A DNA stretch of 64,000 nt from Meconema thalassinum (Eukaryota; Arthropoda; Insecta; Orthoptera; Tettigoniidae), in assembly GCA_946902985.2 (NCBI GenBank), contig OX336388.2:223780467-223844466 (forward strand). The letters run 5' to 3'. Shown in pieces: positions 11,548 to 23,112 of this stretch. The notes under the pieces are model-generated. The model saw only the letters and a program-made list of their open reading frames with translations. It made no database searches and was not told the DNA's origin. Each line of letters begins with the position of its first letter. Position 1 is the stretch's first letter. The position numbers were made by a program, and so were the translations under genes.

Positions 11548-12860
11548 ACAAAATAGCTGGAAGCTGAGAGAAATAAAGCACTAGTAAAGATTACGATACG
11601 ATGCGAAAGAAGAATTGACAAGTTTAAACAAAGCATATAGAGACAAGTACATCTATTCAGGATAAGAATATACCAAATAAACAAAGAAACTATGCGAGTA
11701 GAAAGCAAGAACGCCATAGGTAACAAACGAGTAGCCATAAACAATGACCTCAAGTTATAATGAGTATCAAAGGGGTTACTCAGAAAAATACTTAAGTCAG
11801 CGAGAAACGTGACATAACAAGTATAAATGCAAAAACACATCGAATGTGACGACGAGAAAAAGCAAGTTTGTTCATCAATGAACATTAAGATCGCAAAATA
11901 TGTAAGCAAATTGCAATACATAAGCGCGTGAGAAATACGCAACGAAGTTTTGAAACAAGGAACGAAGCAGTTATAGAATACGAGCATGAGTAAACGAAAG
12001 ACACAAGCAAGTGCGGCCTTGACCCACATAGTACAACGAGATAAGGCATATAAATAGCTGAACGAGTCCTTAACTGGAACAAGTTTATTTTGGGAAGTAG
12101 GTGAACGGCTTCTGTACTTGCAGTAGCGGCTCGCCAGACAATGGTTGGCAATCAGCCAGAGTTGAGATAAGAGAAACTTGTTTTGACCTTTGTCAAGCGT
12201 ACAAGAAATAAACAACAACTTGACCTTACTCCGGCGTGTATACAAACAAGTTTGAAAAACAAGCAGTTCGGAGTACACAAACAACATTTGTTGAATCAGC
12301 TGTAACTTAAAGCAGATATTCAGGTTGAACAGCATGCAGTCAATCGTAACTTGGACGTGAACAAGCGATTTAAAGATATATGAAATAGAGTAGGAAATCA
12401 ATTTCGCATAATTGAGAGGATCACGGAATCCGACAATTTTCAACAAAAAGAAGCTTAATTCTTCCGAGCAAAGAAGACAAGCTGGGACATTGAGAAGAAG
12501 GTTATGCATAAGAATAGTTATTCTAGATGCTATAGAATTCAGATTTTCAAACGGTTTCATGAGCGACTTCCAATTGTGAGGAAGGAGGGAGGAGCCGACC
12601 GTGGCCATCCTTCTAAATAACGAAAGAAGTGAAACATGGCTTACAGCAAAGTGATGGAGACTGATGGCCATGGTTTTACACAAGGGGAAGATAGTTTTCG
12701 AGAAAGAGTTTAAGCAATTACCTGCTATAAAAATGACATGAGAAGGTAAACGAAATAACACAAAGCAAGGCGAACTTGAATTGCCATTTTGTGCGGGAAG
12801 AAGGAAAAACCATTTAAACAACTTACAGAGGTAGCGTAGTTGTTCACGATAAGACATCGT
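11548..12860 (-). other. Unassigned internal segment replacing RT/RNase H/integrase of the BEL element
   Basis: A minus-strand frame stays open for 603 codons across 11046-12857, but only its last ~150 codons look like BEL protein. The rest is rich in Leu, Phe, Cys and Ser, with no reverse-transcriptase YxDD motif, RNase H acidic residues or integrase HHCC/DDE pattern that I can find. In an intact BEL element about 2.5-3 kb of pol should stand here. I infer a deletion with replacement by foreign or scrambled sequence. An unknown captured gene is possible but has no positive support. Confidence 0.4.
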
Positions 12861-14429
12861 TTTGACAAGTGTTTTTCAAAAATATTGAGATCTGAAACAT
12901 GAGCGTTCTCTTTTTCAGAAATGGGATTTATGTCAGCTGTAACGAAATGACATTGCGCTTTAGTTTGAAGACTGGGTTGTTTGATTTCACCAGTAATAAC
13001 CCAACCCAAAATCGGTGTCTCTGGCGACCACGGTTGAAGATAACTTGCGTGTTTGTTTGCGAATGCAATTCCAAAAAACATTGGCACTGAAAAGTACATC
13101 AATGGGACCTTGAGCATTAAACTGAGGATCAGCTAACCTTAAGTGCGAAGGAATCTTTAATCCGGAGGTATTAATAGAGTGACTTGGAGTGTCCTTGCCA
13201 ATACTGGTAAGAATGAGACAGTTTAAATTAAGATTGGTGTTTCTTTGGCAAACGTCTCTGATTTTCAATTTTGAAGACTGCAAAACATGAGTTTTCAAAT
13301 TGTCAATGCCGGTCGCACTGATAGAAGTAGGCGATGACGAAAGACCTAGTTTTTTAATCAACGATTGCGAAACAAAGTTATGAGTTGAAGCGGAATCGAG
13401 AAGACCACGGGTTCTAAACCAATTTCCAAATTTATCTTGGATTTCGAATTGTACAGTGGTAAAAAGGGTTTGCGCACTGTAAGAAGTTTCGGCATTAGAA
13501 ATGCAGGAAGAAGCATTAGTTTGTTCGGAGCTGCTCTGCATGGAGCTTGAAGAGGCAGGTACTGATGACCTCGATTTATCGTGAACGTGCAATAAAGAAT
13601 GATGCGGTTTTTTAAAATGGAAACAGAGATTTGATGACGTACAGTTCGAAGAAGAATGCTTGGGTGACAAGCAATTGAAACAATGTTTGCTATTTAAGAC
13701 AAACTTCCTTCGATCTTCGACAGACAATTCTTTAAAGGATTTGCACGAATACAATGTGTGAAGCTTTTTACAGAGCGTGCATTTTAACGATTTGTTGAGC
13801 GGCCTGATTTGTTCTCTTGCATGATTGAAAGAAGAACGGGGTTGCTTGTTCTCGACAGATGGGGGCTGATGTCCCTTTGAAAAAGCAAGGTTTTTCTCAA
13901 AAATGTGAGACTGATGATTCGTTTCGACCTTTTCGCACTGAAATGCGAGTGCTGTAAGTACTTGGCATCGGCTGTTAAGAAACGAGATTAAGTGTTCGAA
14001 GGAAAATTCTTCCTTGCGAGCGAGTTCGATCTCCCAAGCCTTTAAAGTTGAAAAATCGAATCTTGATGTAGCCAGATGAATGAGTATGGTGTCCCATGTT
14101 TGGACAGGTTGATTGAGTTGGTATAATGCTCTGACATTCAACTGTATAGAATCTAAGAGGTCTCTTAAAGAGGTGACGTCATTAGGTTTGACGGCTGGCA
14201 AGTTAAAAAGACAGCGTATGTGACGAGCTACACTCAAGCGTAAATTGCCATATCTCTCTTTAAGGAGATTAAAGGCGATGTGGTAGTTGTCTGCGCTTAA
14301 AGGCAGTGACTCCACCAAGGCTAAGGCCTCACTTTCCAAAGACGTGCGAAGGAAATAAAATTTATGTATGTCTGGGATCTCGATATTTTCATGAATTAGG
14401 GAGCAATAAAGTTCGTAAAAAAATACCAT
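12860..14429 (-). pseudogene. BEL/Pao gag-protease region (DUF1759/DUF1758-type)
   Basis: The minus-strand frame 14429-12987 (480 codons) contains in order: the second half of a BEL Gag core (SLIHEN...FYFLRTSLESEALALVESL), a long linker, CCHC-type zinc knuckles (CTLCKKLHTLYSCKSF and CFNCLSPKHSSSNC) and an aspartic-protease-like domain with the active-site-like triplet DSAS in GLLDSASTHNFVSQSL. The next piece of the polyprotein continues in another frame (13117 to about 12990, LGWVITGEI) and then fades out before reverse transcriptase. DSA in place of DSG/DTG is usual for this protease type. Frameshifts on both sides show the polyprotein is broken. Confidence 0.85.
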
Positions 14430-14833
14430 TCACCTTCCTTGCCTGATAAGTGCGGTAGGCTTATCTTGGGAAGTAACGGTTTCGGTTTGTTCTCGTGAAC
14501 TGAAGCGGGTGCGAACTGGGCCGGATTGATGACCCTAGTGTCCGGATCTGAGATATTGCGAATCAATTGGTGGGCCTTTGCAATCCCTTCAAAGTACAAG
14601 GGTTCGACCTCGTCCCGATCCGATTGAAGTTCTGGGCAAGCGGATTCAATCTCGGTTTGAATTTGGTCATAATAATCATAAGACCGTTCGTACAACTTAA
14701 GGCGATGTGTCAAGATGTCTAAATCACACTCTGCGGGATTTAATTTGCTGATGAAATTTCTGAATCTAGTGAGTTGCCCTTTATAGGAAGAACGTCTGGC
14801 AATGAGAGTTTCATCTTTTTCAGTAGGGGCCAT
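14396..14833 (-). pseudogene. BEL/Pao gag N-terminus
   Basis: 145 codons on the minus strand from an ATG at 14833. It has the usual helical N-terminus of BEL Gag (RRSSYKGQLTRFRNFISKL) and the conserved LLPKISLPHLSGKEGEW entry into the DUF1759 core. The frame is lost in a run of seven T at about 14420, where the following Gag frame (14429-12987) takes over. A one-base indel in the homopolymer is the simplest cause. The ATG lies about 250 bases downstream of the primer-binding site, a normal leader length. Confidence 0.85.
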
Positions 14834-15060
14834 GACAAAAAGAATAAATTGAAATACAACTCACGAAACTGTAGAACCTTGGAGATGCTGTCAAGTTTGC
14901 AGCAGCGAATGGGTAGAAAGCACGGGACCCACCAAAGAAGACAGGAGTGGTCTCGTTCCCTTTCACAGGCTTTGCACGATGTAATTATAGCTGAAAAATT
15001 CAAAGTAAATATTAATAATTTGCAGAATATTGCCAAATAGAAAAACTGAAAAAAGGACTC

Positions 15061-15078
15061 TCCCGGGTTTCGGCACCA
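15061..15078 (-). promoter_or_regulatory. Primer-binding site, tRNA-Phe type
   Basis: The plus strand here reads TCCCGGGTTTCGGCACCA, which is the 3' end of eukaryotic tRNA-Phe including CCA. The element's minus-strand RNA is therefore complementary to the tRNA over 18 bases. It sits four bases inside the LTR end at 15083, as expected for priming of minus-strand DNA synthesis. Confidence 0.9.
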
Positions 15079-15082
15079 ATCT

Positions 15083-17955
15083 TTGGGTAGATCATAGGCT
15101 AGGGAATAACCCACCCACCAAGGGAAGATGATTAAGAAAAGGAAATGGGTTTCGGACTGAAGAAAAAGGATAGAAAAATAGGAGGAGAGCCCCACAAAAT
15201 TAATAAGCTTCACTTTAAACACACTTAAAGGCGATTGCCACAGAAACTTAACCTCCTGATATCTAAAATAGGTACGAGCTTGGTCGAGGCCAACGGGAAC
15301 CGCAGCTGGGACTTGGGCGATTTGCAAGAGAGAGGCTTTAGTATGTTTCCTCCCAAGCATGTATAAAAGTATTATGTGGAAGGGTAATGGTCCGGCAAGA
15401 CCGAGAGCAAACGATTTATTGCATGTCTTCTCAAAGAAATTAGTTTTTTCGAAACGATTCGAAGAATGCCAATAGTTAATCAAGCTTGGTATTTTCAATT
15501 TTTTGAAGTTATAGAATTCCTGAAAAGAGCGACCAAGTGCTTCAAGGAAGGGGAGTGACGAAAAAATTATAACTTGGAAAGTAATTTTGGTAAGTGACCC
15601 AATGGTTGCATTTGGAAATGGCTAAGCCCTTACTCAGCGAGAGGCCGGCTAAAAGCTTAGACAAAAAAGAAACACTTATCTTTTGGGAAATTGACCATAA
15701 GTTTTCGGAGAGGATCTCCACAAGCAGGTAGCTGGCGTAGCGAGCTTTACTTGCCTTACTGGCCAATTAGAATTAGCTATTAAAGCTAAGAGAAGCTTTG
15801 ACAAGATTACCACTAAGAGTTTTTGCTCAAATGCAACGAGTGGTGAAATCCCTATCAACAGATTTAAGGGCATCGAGTAGGGAGAGCCAAGGAGTACAGG
15901 ACCTTGCTTAACCGTTGTATTGGAAAAGTGAGAATCCAAAAACAAATATTTAATTTATTTAACAATTCAAAGAAGCGTAACTTTAACAAATAAATATGTT
16001 CTATGTAGTTAACAATTTGGGGTCGCAGACCTCCAACAACGTTCAGAAATTGCTCCAGGCAAATGACAATTTTTGAGGTTTTTAAACCTTGTATTAAAAT
16101 CTTGGTAAGATTTAATAAATAGGCAAAATGGAATAATTAAAGTTTTAACATTTACAGGAGTACAAGCAATGTACTATAAGAAACCTCTGAAAGAACATTC
16201 TAACGAGACTAACAACTTCGAAGATAACAAAATAGAAAACTTAAAGAATAAAAAGGAAGTTCCTACAACTTCTTATATTTAAACAGAATTACTTTATTAG
16301 AATTATACAAAGAGAGCAGGTCACTTACTGTGAACCTGAAAAGTTAATCAGAAGGAAGGTTCTAGACCTCCTATACTTTAAATAAGACTCGCAAGTTAAA
16401 TGAGGCAGTTTTCATTTAGCGAGACCAAAAAATAACTCACTCAAGAGTTGAGAGAATTGTTTTCCCTGCTTTTGAAGGGAGGAACAATGGAAGTTTGAAA
16501 CGTGTGCTAGACACGTAATTATACAGAGATACTTAATGATAAACCAACAAAAATGGAAGGGCACTTCTTGGAATGACACCTTATTGGAACAGACCTAGAT
16601 TAAAAGTTTATTGCAGATTGTTAGTAAGAGGTTTAGGAAAGAGAAATGGGAATTAAGGAAAATGTTCATGGCCTTATTTGAATATAAGCGGACGATCGCG
16701 ACGCGGTAGAAAAGTTGAGCAAGCACTGGTTTTCACTATAGTTCATTGAAATATATGAAAAGTTCACTGTGGAGACACAAAGTTTATGGAAAAGAAAGTT
16801 ATTGCAATGATGAAAATAACTGGTTTCACTAGATAAGTGAGAGTCTATTTCTTGAGAAAGTTGTAAATTACAATTAAATGCGCTATAGAAAATTCCCGCG
16901 GTGGACGAAACTTCACTATGTAGTAATTTAGAAGTAAGATAATTCAATTTTAAATAGAATTCTCACAGGTACGTGAGAAATACATGACGGCAGGACGTGT
17001 AGATTGAGTACAGAATCTGGAAGGTTCCAGAACAATCTTAGCAGTAAAATGGGGCTAATGTAAATCCAGCGGAGGAACTAGCTTGTTGAATTATAGACAG
17101 CGGGTAATTAGATAATATCCCACGTAGTGAGAGGATTTCTCATTTGAATAGCTTAATAAAAGCTCTTTATGGTAAAGTCGGCTTATACAAGCGAAAGCTC
17201 GACATGGCAAATCCCACGAAGAATGATTATTGCCCCAAAATAAATACTTTCACACTGTCTATAAAAGTATCATTAAAAACACGTGGAAGTTAAAACCATG
17301 AAGATGAGGTTAAAACTTGAAGAAGGTACTTATCTTTGTTGCATGTCGAAGTGAAGTTCCTCACTGATGCCTAGAGTTCCAACATGGCGTGGAATTTAAA
17401 AAATGCCTCGTTAGGTCAGGAGGCTAGCTCTGGTTGAGCCTTAACTGATTGCTTCAACTGCCGACTAAGAAGTGAGACTTGCTCAACGAAGCACGGAAGG
17501 TCCTAGGAAGGGGAGAGAGTGGGGGTAGGAAACAAAAGGTATACATATCAGCATAACCAACTTATCAAAAATAAATTTTCTTCTTGATGGATGGTCTTCT
17601 AAGAATTGATAGTAGGCGATATTCGCGCAGCATGGTGAGTGAAACATTAGACGTAGTCCTCTTGCTCAAGGAGAAAATAGCTGGCGATAGTAACAAGATC
17701 TGGTGGCCAGATGGATATGTAAGTCCTCTTGCACGATGAGGAATTGAGTAGCTTCAGAGGTTCGCTACTAGATGACGCTAGGTGGGTCACAGAAGTTATA
17801 TATCTGAAACATACTTATGAAGACATAAGAGATTTGCCCAACAAGGAGAAAACAGAAGATCACTGTTGGTGTTTGGCAAAGAGGAAGGAAGAAATGAACA
17901 TGCAAGGAGCAGTAGACATTATATCTCAGGTACCGTGTATTCAAAGAATACACCA
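15083..17955 (-). repeat. BEL/Pao 5' LTR (intact, 2.87 kb)
   Basis: Uninterrupted copy of the LTR, TG...CA bounded on the plus strand. It adjoins the primer-binding site on the left and the duplicated target GGCCT (17956-17960) on the right. Its unusual length (nearly 3 kb) contains no convincing gene; the short frames are shared with the other LTR and show no domain. Confidence 0.9.
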
Positions 17956-17960
17956 GGCCT

Positions 17961-18477
17961 GTATCGAACCACGGATCTCCGAGCTTGCTGCAGCTCCCAA
18001 AGCAGTCATGACGAGCCCTTTAACACGCTCAGCTACTCCGTGGGGTCACCTGTATTCCCTCGAGTGATCAAATGGCGGCGATAGGATAGTTTTATACAAC
18101 TGGGAATACTCCAAGATACTAAAGCACTTTATTGTACAGGTCCATCGATTCGCCTTCCGTTACGCCACATTGAATTGTGGCACTTCGCATCCTGGATGTT
18201 GACAGAACAAATCGAAGGTCACCGCTCATATCTTGCTTCTTTAATGACGGCAGACCGGATTCTATAATTGCATCACAACTCGCTGAGTATATCTGACGCG
18301 CCAACAGGAACATTATAAACAAACTGAATGGATCCCATCCTCTTCTAGAATATTACACACGGTGATACAGAAGTATCCTCAAGGATATCATAGCAATCAT
18401 ACTGAAATCTCTAAAGGAGGATCTAATCTAATTTTGAGATACTCAATGGAATAATATCTACTGACCAGAGCGTATTT
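17961..18477 (-). other. Flank of the BEL element with a tRNA-like SINE head; otherwise nothing recognised
   Basis: On the minus strand 18050-17962 has a tRNA-like outline: TAGCTGAGCG as A-box and GGTTCGATACAGG as B-box. It is cut by the BEL insertion, and the presumed SINE body would continue left of 4248, where a T-rich tail (on the minus strand) is seen at about 4165-4185. I infer that the BEL element landed in an older SINE. The rest, including a 67-codon frame at 18119-18322, shows nothing recognisable. Confidence 0.45.
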
Positions 18478-18575
18478 TGGTGTCCTGGGCGAAACCCCAC
18501 ACAAGACACGTCACAAACCTAGAGAAATTGCAGAGTTTTAATTCACTGGCCGTGAAAGCCAATTTACCGAATATT
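18478..18575 (-). repeat. Solo copy of the 53-54.4 kb inverted-repeat arm
   Basis: The block GGTGTCCTGGGCGAAACCCC followed by CACACAAGACACG and a GAGTTTTAATTCACTGGCC end is shared with 54375-54455 and, inverted, with 52995-53060 and 53225-53255. Here only one arm exists, so it is a partial copy of that element. Confidence 0.7.
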
Positions 18576-18804
18576 TAAATTTAGTGATTGAATTTCTGCA
18601 TTTCCGATCTGTAGTTACAAATACACACACTAATATGGCCATCATAATAACACAGGTATCAGACAAATTCCACACAATTCCAAGTTCACGATGTCGTGAA
18701 TGAATCAATAAGAACAAACATGAAAGGTCGATCATTCTCTTGCGAGTTGTATGAGGTCGATATGGGAGTCACAGAAGGATTTGGAAAGAAAGGCCTAAAT
18801 TAGG

Positions 18805-19500
18805 ACATGATAATGATGATGACGATAATTGTTGTTTTAAGGGGCCTAACATCGAGGTTATCGGCCCCTAATGGTTTGGGTGATCGTGAAGATGATAATG
18901 AAATGTAAACTATAACTAAAACTAACTACTAACTTATATACTAGTAGAAGAAATGGAAAATAAAGGGAGAATAAGGCAAATAAAAGACAGGAGGAAAAGA
19001 AATGCCCTCAACCCTCGAAGAATGCGGGTTGAGGGACTTGGAAGGAAGGAGAGCCATAAAAGGCAGATAGGAAAGTGAAAGAGGAGAGGGTCCTCCCCAC
19101 AGGTAATGAATAAAAAGGGGGATAACTGGACCCAGCTCAGGAATCCGTTGGGGTCACCAACTCCCGAACTCACCAGCCGTGAGCCGCTGAGGGTGTAGCA
19201 CTATCCAGGGTGCACCAGAAGTGGTGGGGCTACATACACCCTGCCTCCTTGAGGGCCTTGAGCAGAAGGCAGGAGATAACAGGAAAATAAAAAGATGGCT
19301 GACCCCTCGCAGAAGGAGGGTATCAGAAAAGTTGAGACAAGGGCCAATTAAGGCGGGAAAGGAAGAGACTCCCTAGGCCTCGGATACCCTAATACCGTCG
19401 GGGTTGGAAGAGAACAAGAGTTGACCAAGTGAGGTGGACAGGAAATAAGACGGAGAGGCGCCCGGCGCAAGTAAGTGGAAGCAATGTCGGAATCAACTGG
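18805..19500 (-). mobile_element. Retroposon A, copy 2 (5'-truncated)
   Basis: It matches copy 1 from the ATC tail through the GCAATG block but lacks the last ~90 bases of the 5' end (minus-strand sense). It is flanked by TAAATTAGG at 18796-18804 and 19501-19509. 5' truncation with a target duplication is the signature of target-primed reverse transcription. Confidence 0.75.
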
Positions 19501-19509
19501 TAAATTAGG

Positions 19510-20055
19510 TCAGTCATCCATGTTAATTATAGACCAGTTTCCGCGACAAAGAATGGGGCATCATTGGCTTCGTGAAGACATGAACTCGTCGTTAAGTTAT
19601 AGCACCGGAAGTAGACACAAAAGAGAAATAGTAATATAATAATAACACGGTATTCGTAAATCTTATCTACTTTGAGCCGGATGTTCTCGCTGCCTGGCCA
19701 AGCTCATCGGATAGAAAGATAAAACACTAATTTACTTGCGTTTGGGAAGTCCGCTCCACAACTCATCGCCAAAGAGATTGAAAAGGGAAGTGATAACCAC
19801 TCTGTGATTTATACCATCCAAGATATCTCGACAACACCAGTTTTTATTGACACCCAACATGCTACCACATACCTCGGTGGTAGAGTGCTAGTTCACGGGT
19901 TTGATAACCAGCCGAAGAAGTAGGATTTTGAAGGGATGCTCGTAAGAGATCTCTCGTATCACATCTAGAGTATTGTGCATATTAACCCTTTATAGGGCAA
20001 AACTATTTTTTGTAAGTGTTTTTTACATTTTAATTTATTTTAAATATTACTATTA
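19510..20055. other. Stretch with no recognisable feature
   Basis: I see no gene, RNA or repeat terminus between retroposon A copy 2 and the LINE tail. A CTT-rich tract at 20056-20100 closes it; that tract is the (GAA)n 3' tail of the LINE on the minus strand. Confidence 0.4.
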
Positions 20056-20988
20056 GCCTTCTTCTTCTTCTTCTTCTTCTTCATCTTCTTCTTCTTCTTT
20101 CGATTCGGCCATCTAAGGACCACGTCATTTCAACTGTTTCTTATTGCATCGAGCTTTAACATCCTCCCAGTACTTTCCCATTACTTCTCGATGCTGTTGT
20201 TTCCTTTCTGCAGTCCACTTCTTGCCAGTTGGAAGCTTTGGCTTTTCATGGTGTGCTGTTAGTTCTTGTTTAAGGGTGGCACGTTCCCAAATATCGTTGC
20301 CTGTAATTCCCAATTCTTGTAAATGTTTGTCCACCTCAGTGAACCAAGCTCCCTTGGTTTTCTTTTTGAGGAAGTAGGTGAAAATTCTATTTGTCATTCG
20401 TGCTGGTTTCATTCTTTTTATATGACAGTAAAAGGCAATTCCCAGTTTCCTCATGGTATCAGTTATTTTTTCCACATGGGTGTAAAGTTCGTGGTTGTGC
20501 CGTCTCCTATATTTTCCATTTTCTTTTACCGGATCCAAGGTTTTTCTTAGAATTTTTCTTTCCTTCACTTCCAGATTCTCTGTTAGTCCCTTGCGATGCA
20601 TTGCAAGGCACTCTGCAGCATACAAAGCCTCTGGACGGATGACTGTTTGGTAGTGCCTTAACTTGGCATTTGTTGATATGGATTTCTTGTTGTAAATGGC
20701 CTTAGTTAGATTATATGCCATTTCTATTTTCCTCATTCGTGACTCGATAGCTGCCTTCTGGGAGAGATTGGCGTCTATCCGCTCACCCAAATATTTGAAC
20801 GCTTTCGTTTGCTTGATTTTCCCCTGTCCTACATCCAGCTCTTTTGGCGCTAATTTGATATTAGTGTTGAATTCTGCTTGAATCTGTAGTTCATTAATTT
20901 GCGCTGCGGTTGCATCTAGGGAATCTGAAAAAATTGCGAGGTCATCTGCGAATGCTAGGCAGTCAACTATCAGGTTCTGTTTCTTGTA
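20056..20988 (-). pseudogene. LINE reverse-transcriptase gene, split by the palindromic element
   Basis: Minus-strand reverse transcriptase of a non-LTR retrotransposon. The palm motif FADD (20938-20949 region) corresponds to the catalytic YADD box, followed by a 'KFKYLG' thumb entry and a long C-terminal region (YNLTKAIYNKKSIS, RPEALYAAECL, KRMKPARMTNRIF) ending at a stop near 20125. A (GAA)n tail follows. The frame is open up to 20988, where the 13-kb element begins. It resumes at 33993-34026 with residues fitting the strand before the palm (RFGYK when one duplication is dropped). Beyond 34026 an ATT microsatellite replaces the rest, so the LINE was also 5'-truncated. Confidence 0.85.
20983..20988. 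repeat. Left target-site duplication CTTGTA of the 13-kb element
   Basis: CTTGTA directly abuts the AGTAGGGGG terminus and is repeated at 33987-33992 after the other terminus. Removing the element plus one copy restores an uninterrupted LINE codon series, which confirms that it is a real insertion boundary. Confidence 0.9.
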
Positions 20989-22329
20989 AGTAGGGGGATG
21001 GTGGTGCTTCTAACTCCCCCCACCACTACTCCCAATGCGAGCCGATAATTCCCGAACCCGTTGTCGGAGATTCACGAATGAAGTGTCGTTGGACTCGGGA
21101 TGACGGGGGCTTTGCTATGGACCACTCGTTATATTTTTGAATTTTTTTTGTTTTTTTTTGTTTTCGAAAATAGGCGATAGTTTGAAAACCAAACTGTGCC
21201 ATGGCTCAAACGAATGGTCATTATGACCTTTATTTTTTATAATAAAACTTTTTTACTTTTTATGTTTTTTTAAAAACACTCGAATTTGGAAAATCCTATA
21301 TTTTGGAAACTAGGAACTATACAAAAAAGTTTGTTTGACGTAAATCAATGATCCCTACCCCCTCTACCCCCAAAATAAATTTCAAGTCTCTAGGATGAAA
21401 ACCTGTAGTAGTGGGATGAGGGGAAAGCTGCTCCACTTAAGAAGTTGTGAGCCCCTGCGACCTTGGAATGGAAGGAGTGATGCTAGGAGGGCGTGCTTGG
21501 ATTCGTTTTTTTTGTCTCGTCGTGCTCTTTACGGGAATGTCGGTGTCGAAAAGGTGAAAATCTGGAAACACGGTCTTTTTGGAGTAAAAACGTGATTTTA
21601 GACTTTTTGCTATATCTCGCGAACCAATCATGCTAGAGGTGTGTTCGACAGGTCCAAGTACTCGGGGTGATGTCCTCTTTGCTATGGACCACTCATTGTA
21701 ATTTTAAAAAATTTGGGAAACTCGATTTTGGGGTAAACACGTGTTTTTTGTGATTTTTGCCGATATTTCACGGATCAATAACGCTAGAGATGTGTACGAG
21801 GTGTCCTAGGACTCGGGCTAACGCCCCCTTTCAAATGTGGTAGATATTTTTTCCAAAAAATAATTCACAAAGGGCCTTACGCCATACATGTTGAGAAAAA
21901 AAATTCTTTACCGTTACTTGTTTATAATGTTCATGAAGCGTGGTGGTTGAGAGAGACGATACGGCTGGGTGTGTGTGTGTGTGTGTTTTTTCAACGAACC
22001 TGTCGCTAACCACAAGGACCATGCTTAATAGAACAATCGCTATTTCGGCGGATCGGTGTATGACAGAGCGAGCGTGCGTTTTTTCTGATATTTTACCTTT
22101 AACGTGTAAACGGTGATGAGAACTTGATTCTATGTTGGTCGAAGCGAGTACAGAAAACAAACTTACAGGAGGTGAAGGTCATTTGAGCTTATTGGAAGGC
22201 ATTGATCTGACTTGACAACAAGTGCAATGGAAAAAATGACCAAGACGCTTGAAAGTGAAATAATCTGACCATCGTGGTGGCAGGGGAGTGGGAAAGACAT
22301 GTGAACATGTGTGAAACCAGATGTTGGCT

Positions 22330-22558
22330 AAACAAGTTACATCCTGTCTTGCTTCGTACGTGACAAAATGCAAGTTCATGTGAAATTTGATCTACCACAG
22401 GTGTTCGCCTGAGACGTTAGCTGTCCACGTGCGCGATAACTGTTAACAAGTGACATTCTGTTTTGGTTCGTACGTGACAAAATGCAAGTTGACGTGAAAT
22501 TTGATCTACCACAGGTGTTCACGTTGGACGTTAGCTGACCACGTGCACGATAAGAGAA
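22330..22558. repeat. Tandem duplication (~113 bp) with CACGTG sites, left arm
   Basis: Two adjacent units each contain TTCGTACGTGACAAAATGCA, a TTTGATCTACCACAGGTGTT block and a CCACGTGC box. The mirror copy is at 32396-32610. CACGTG is the E-box core for bHLH factors; a regulatory role is possible but unproven. Confidence 0.7.
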
Positions 22559-22841
22559 TGTTCAAAGCGTGGGAATCGCTGAATCAGTAAAAAGTATGAT
22601 GCAACTTGTCGGAATGATGTCACAACCAATAGATAGGCAAGAGCTGCAAACACCAGTGGTGGGAGGTGAAGGGAGGGAAAGGGGGAGGGGTAATGTATGA
22701 GAGAACACAGGTGGAAAGAGAAAGAAATATGTGGAGCTGAGGACTGTACACATAGAGCTATAGGTGGTGTACAATATGTGTGAATAAATAAATTAAAAAT
22801 TGCACAGGTTCACACAACATAGACTGTATTATTGCCATGGC

Positions 22842-23112
22842 CAAGCACTCACATTAAGATCATTTACAAAATCATAAAATGAAAAATAAAAAATCTTGTT
22901 TTGGAAATATCGGTTTTCAACATACACAAAATAAATATATAAAAAATTTGTAAACAACAAAATGGAAAATCCATGGTCAAGCACTCACATTAATATTATT
23001 TACAAAATCATAAAATGAAAAATAGAAAATCTTGTTTTGGAAATATCGATTTTTTTCAACATACACAAAATAAATATATAAAAAATTTGTAAACAGCAAA
23101 ATGGAAAATCCA
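22842..23112. repeat. Tandem duplication (~135 bp), AT-rich, left arm
   Basis: Two adjacent units beginning AAGCACTCACATTAA and containing AAAATCTTGTTTTGGAAATA and ACACAAAATAAATATATAAA. A mirror pair is at about 31815-32090. A third, weaker relative follows to 23330. Frames across it are open in several phases because of low complexity and are not called as genes. Confidence 0.7.

Larger units (their letters stand above)
4253..17955 (-). mobile_element. BEL/Pao LTR retrotransposon, defective, 13.7 kb including a nested insertion
   Basis: The element reads on the minus strand. Its two LTRs are 15083-17955 (5' LTR) and 4253-6571 plus 10521-11060 (3' LTR, split by a nested element). Both LTRs start TGG and end CCA on the plus strand. 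The 5-bp direct repeat GGCCT flanks the whole (4248-4252 and 17956-17960). A primer-binding site complementary to tRNA-Phe lies three to four bases inside the 5' LTR. Internal sequence encodes BEL-type Gag, a zinc-knuckle/aspartic-protease region and the terminal integrase-associated domain. Reverse transcriptase, RNase H and the integrase core are missing. About ten substitutions separate the LTRs by eye, so the insertion is recent, but the copy is not autonomous. Confidence 0.9.

Noticed and set aside
11046..12857. 603-codon frame as a single novel gene
   Set aside because: Its last ~150 codons are clearly the BEL/Pao pol C-terminus and it lies inside the retrotransposon. The rest is reported only as an unassigned segment.
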